A DNA stretch of 64,000 nt from Rhodohalobacter mucosus (GTDB taxonomy: Bacteria; Bacteroidota; Rhodothermia; Balneolales; Balneolaceae), in the NCBI RefSeq assembly GCF_003150675.1, contig NZ_QGGB01000009.1, forward strand, positions 62,001-126,000, written 5' to 3'. Position 1 is the first letter of the stretch, and each line of letters begins with the position of its first letter. Below are positions 61,865-64,000 of the stretch, in pieces. Made by a program: the position numbers and the translations under genes. The notes beneath the pieces were generated by a model. It was given only the letters and a program-made list of their open reading frames with translations. It ran no database searches and had not been told where the DNA came from.

Positions 61865-64000
61865 TTGACTGAAAAATCCTCTGTGTCCAACCCTGAGAAG
61901 GAAACCATTTTTGAAAATGATTTCGCCTATATAACGTCCGGGGGAGACGTACATCTCAAAAAGACCAGCTTCTTTGACGACAGGAAAATTGCCACTATCG
62001 ATCCTGAAAAAGTTGAAGAACAGGTAAGTGAAATGGAAAACGCATTTGAGGATCTGACCGGCAAAGTGGGGTCATTTCTGGATGATGTAGAGGAAGAGCT
62101 GTCAGAACAGCCCGAAAAAGCGAAAGCCTCTTTTGAATCACTTCTCGAAGAGATAAGCAATTCGTCTGCAATTGGCGATTTTGAGAAGCTGCTGTCTGAT
62201 GCCAGGAGCAAATTTGATGAAACGGTAGAGCGTGCGGAAAACGCCGTGTCAGCCGGCCCGGAAAAGGAGGCTGAGGCAGAAAATGAAGAGAGCGATAAGG
62301 AAATGGTACCTGTTGCGGAATCCGAACCTGCTGAGAAGGATTCAGGGAAGAAACCTGAGAATGCGGAATCAGAGGAATCCGCCGGGGAAGTAACGGATGA
62401 AGCCCCGGAAGATTACTACAGAAAGCTGGCGGAGAAAGCGGAGGAGATCTCCCAGGTAGATGATTGGGCGTACGTGTCGATGGAGTTCGATATGATCGAA
62501 AACCAGTGGCAGGAGGGCCCGGATACGGAAGATGCGGATATCAGTAAATTCCGAGCAACGATAGATGAGCTTCGTGAATCGTTTGAAGAGAAAAAAAGAG
62601 CCCACTACGAAGAGCAGAAAAAGCTCAGACTCGCAAATCTTGAGAAGAAAAAGGATCTGCTGCGGCAGCTTTCAGAGATTGTTGACAATAAAGAGTGGAC
62701 CAAGACCCGTGAAGTAGGGAAAATACGCGGACGATGGGAACACCTGAAGCCGCTTCCATCAGGTGAAGCCGAAAAACTTCAGCCACGATTTGATACACTG
62801 CTGGCCACATTTGATGAACACAAGGTGGATCGCCTCGTGAAACAAAAGCAGCAGGAAGAGGATAACCTGACCGGGAAACTGGTTATCCTGGAAAAAATGG
62901 AAGGCTTTGCCGTTGAGCTGGATGAAAAACCGGACTGGAAAGAACTTGATAAAAAATTCAATGATCTGACACGTCAGTTCAGGAAAATTGGCCGTGTTCC
63001 CTCCGATAAGAATCAGGACGTTTGGGACCGTTACCATACGGCACAGGATACCTTTCACTCTCTTCGTTTCAAGCACGATTCAGCGTACAGAAATGAAATA
63101 GAAAAATTTCTTTCCAAGAAGAAAAAACTGATTGACGAGGCCGAAGCCCTGCTCGATTCAGATGACCTTGCTGAAGCAGCACGTAAGGTGAACAAGCTTC
63201 ATCGAAGATGGAAAAAAGTTGGAAACCTTCCGCAGAAAGATGAAAATGAGATGTGGGACCGTTTTAAGGCGGCCACTGATGCATTCAATCAGAAGAAGAC
63301 GGATAATGCAGACCTTCTCAAAGAACAGGAGGAAGAGAATTATCGTGAGAAACTTAAGCTGATTGATGAAGCTGATACGCTGAAAGAGTCGGAAGAGTGG
63401 GATACAGCCCACAAGAAGTTTCAGAAACTGATGGATCGCTGGAAAGAGATTGGTCCGGTACCCAAGCGAAAATCAGGAAAGATCTGGAAGAAGTTCAAGG
63501 GAGCAATGGACTACTTCTATGACCGAAGAAGAGATCATTTTAAAGAGGTTAAGGAAGAGAGAAAAGACAACCTAAAAGAAAAAGAACAAGTTCTCGCCAG
63601 TCTGTCTGAACTTAAGACACATGATGATCCTATTGAAGCTGTTGAACTTGCCAAACCGCTTCAGGAAGAGTTTAAAAAGGCGGGCTATGTACCAATCAAG
63701 CATAAGAACAGATTGTGGAAAGAGTACCGCGAATGCTGCGATGTAATATATGATCGATTCAGGGCTGCAAAAGCAGCTGTGGACGTGGTGGGACGCAAGA
63801 ATCTGGACCAGTTTTCCGCTGATGATATAGCAGGCATTCGGGACAAACAGAATGAAGCGAATAAACTGCGCAAGCAGATCAGCAAGCTGAATGGAGAGCT
63901 CATACAGATGAAGGAATCATTGAGCTACTTCAAGCCTTCCGGAAGCGGCAGCAGTCTGCTTGATGATGTTAAAAAACGAATAGAAAATGCTGAGAAAGAT
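61865..64000 (+). CDS. DUF349 domain protein (partial, runs off the window)
   Basis: The frame is open from the TTG at 61865 to the window end (712 codons) with no stop. TTG is the only usable start: an in-frame TAA lies at 61850-61852 and AAGG at 61851-61854 is the likely ribosome-binding site. The first ~170 residues are acidic, low-complexity and rich in Glu/Ala/Ser. After that come at least five DUF349 repeats, each an amphipathic helical pair with W-K-x-[IV]-G-x-[VL]-P (RQFRKIGRVPSDKNQDVWDRY, RRWKKVGNLPQKDENEMWDRF, DRWKEIGPVPKRKSGKIWKKF). DUF349 proteins are large coiled-coil proteins of the FCB group with unknown role. The end is missing. Confidence 0.84.
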   Translation, partial: MTEKSSVSNPEKETIFENDFAYITSGGDVHLKKTSFFDDRKIATIDPEKVEEQVSEMENAFEDLTGKVGSFLDDVEEELSEQPEKAKASFESLLEEISNSSAIGDFEKLLSDARSKFDETVERAENAVSAGPEKEAEAENEESDKEMVPVAESEPAEKDSGKKPENAESEESAGEVTDEAPEDYYRKLAEKAEEISQVDDWAYVSMEFDMIENQWQEGPDTEDADISKFRATIDELRESFEEKKRAHYEEQKKLRLANLEKKKDLLRQLSEIVDNKEWTKTREVGKIRGRWEHLKPLPSGEAEKLQPRFDTLLATFDEHKVDRLVKQKQQEEDNLTGKLVILEKMEGFAVELDEKPDWKELDKKFNDLTRQFRKIGRVPSDKNQDVWDRYHTAQDTFHSLRFKHDSAYRNEIEKFLSKKKKLIDEAEALLDSDDLAEAARKVNKLHRRWKKVGNLPQKDENEMWDRFKAATDAFNQKKTDNADLLKEQEEENYREKLKLIDEADTLKESEEWDTAHKKFQKLMDRWKEIGPVPKRKSGKIWKKFKGAMDYFYDRRRDHFKEVKEERKDNLKEKEQVLASLSELKTHDDPIEAVELAKPLQEEFKKAGYVPIKHKNRLWKEYRECCDVIYDRFRAAKAAVDVVGRKNLDQFSADDIAGIRDKQNEANKLRKQISKLNGELIQMKESLSYFKPSGSGSSLLDDVKKRIENAEKD

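Noticed and set aside
1-64000. CRISPR arrays, tRNA/rRNA genes, transposases, prophage, toxin-antitoxin or defence genes
   Set aside because: Looked for and not seen: no regular direct repeats with spacers, no tRNA-like cloverleaf in the gaps and no recognisable mobile or defence protein.

Overview
The window looks like a chromosomal segment from a member of the Balneolota/Rhodothermota side of the FCB group (Balneolaceae-like, probably marine or halophilic). This is inferred from gene content, not from a marker-gene tree. Supporting signs are FCB-typical families (DUF4159, DUF4270, DUF3822 beside rsmD, S46 dipeptidyl peptidase, DUF349), a ~270-residue GT5-like protein next to DUF4270, a phosphosulfolactate synthase homologue, split PurS/PurQ, few strong Shine-Dalgarno sites, and several TAnnTTTG-like -7 promoter elements. 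Coding density is high. I see no tRNA, rRNA, CRISPR array, transposase, prophage or defence island; most of the window is housekeeping and accessory metabolism.

Layout. 1-8.8 kb: end of a cation-efflux gene, a DUF4159 protein, a DapB-like dehydrogenase, a quinone/aromatic-stress pair (ring-cleaving dioxygenase and FMN reductase), DUF5996, small membrane and DksA-like proteins, a membrane protein with a cryptic zinc DD-peptidase-like domain, and NhaC. 9-20.5 kb: M28 peptidase, PLP decarboxylase, MscS, MATE, glycogen phosphorylase, IspE, SemiSWEET, CCA-adding enzyme and an OmpA-type lipoprotein. 20.8-26.4 kb: envelope genes (lipoproteins, sugar nucleotidyltransferase, membrane-anchored MurF-like ligase, LolC/E-type permease). 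26.5-36.1 kb: a plus-strand run of glgB, malQ, comA-like, degenerate GT5, DUF4270 lipoprotein, outer-membrane barrel and TPR protein, followed by rho. 37.5-42 kb: a minus-strand run (rhodanese, lptB, M42 peptidase, purQ, clpS, purS, miaA). 42.2-45 kb: dnaN, a SAM-hydrolase-family gene and a methyltransferase. 45-55 kb: mostly minus strand (argS, an unknown, an AlkD-like gene with an in-frame stop, topA, peroxiredoxin, coaD, rsmD, DUF3822, an unknown, tpm-like). 55-64 kb: a second MATE, SixA, S46 peptidase, a small unknown, Dps, a second MscS and the start of a DUF349 protein cut by the window edge.

How the genes fit together. GlgP, GlgB and MalQ form most of a glycogen/maltodextrin storage cycle, but no GlgC and no intact glycogen synthase are present: the GT5-like protein lacks the usual C-terminal half and the ADP-glucose-binding loop. 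LptB, LolC/E, MurF-like, OmpA and NTase genes serve the envelope. NhaC, two MscS channels, two MATE pumps, Dps and a peroxiredoxin fit life under salt and oxidative stress. S46, M28 and M42 peptidases fit a peptide-scavenging lifestyle.

The best candidates for a second look are the in-frame TGA in the AlkD-like gene, the comA/GT5/DUF4270/barrel run, palindromic intergenic elements at 1.1, 17.0, 45.0-45.3 and 54.4 kb, and the hairpin at the head of the rho leader. I did not find a convincing new multi-gene system.
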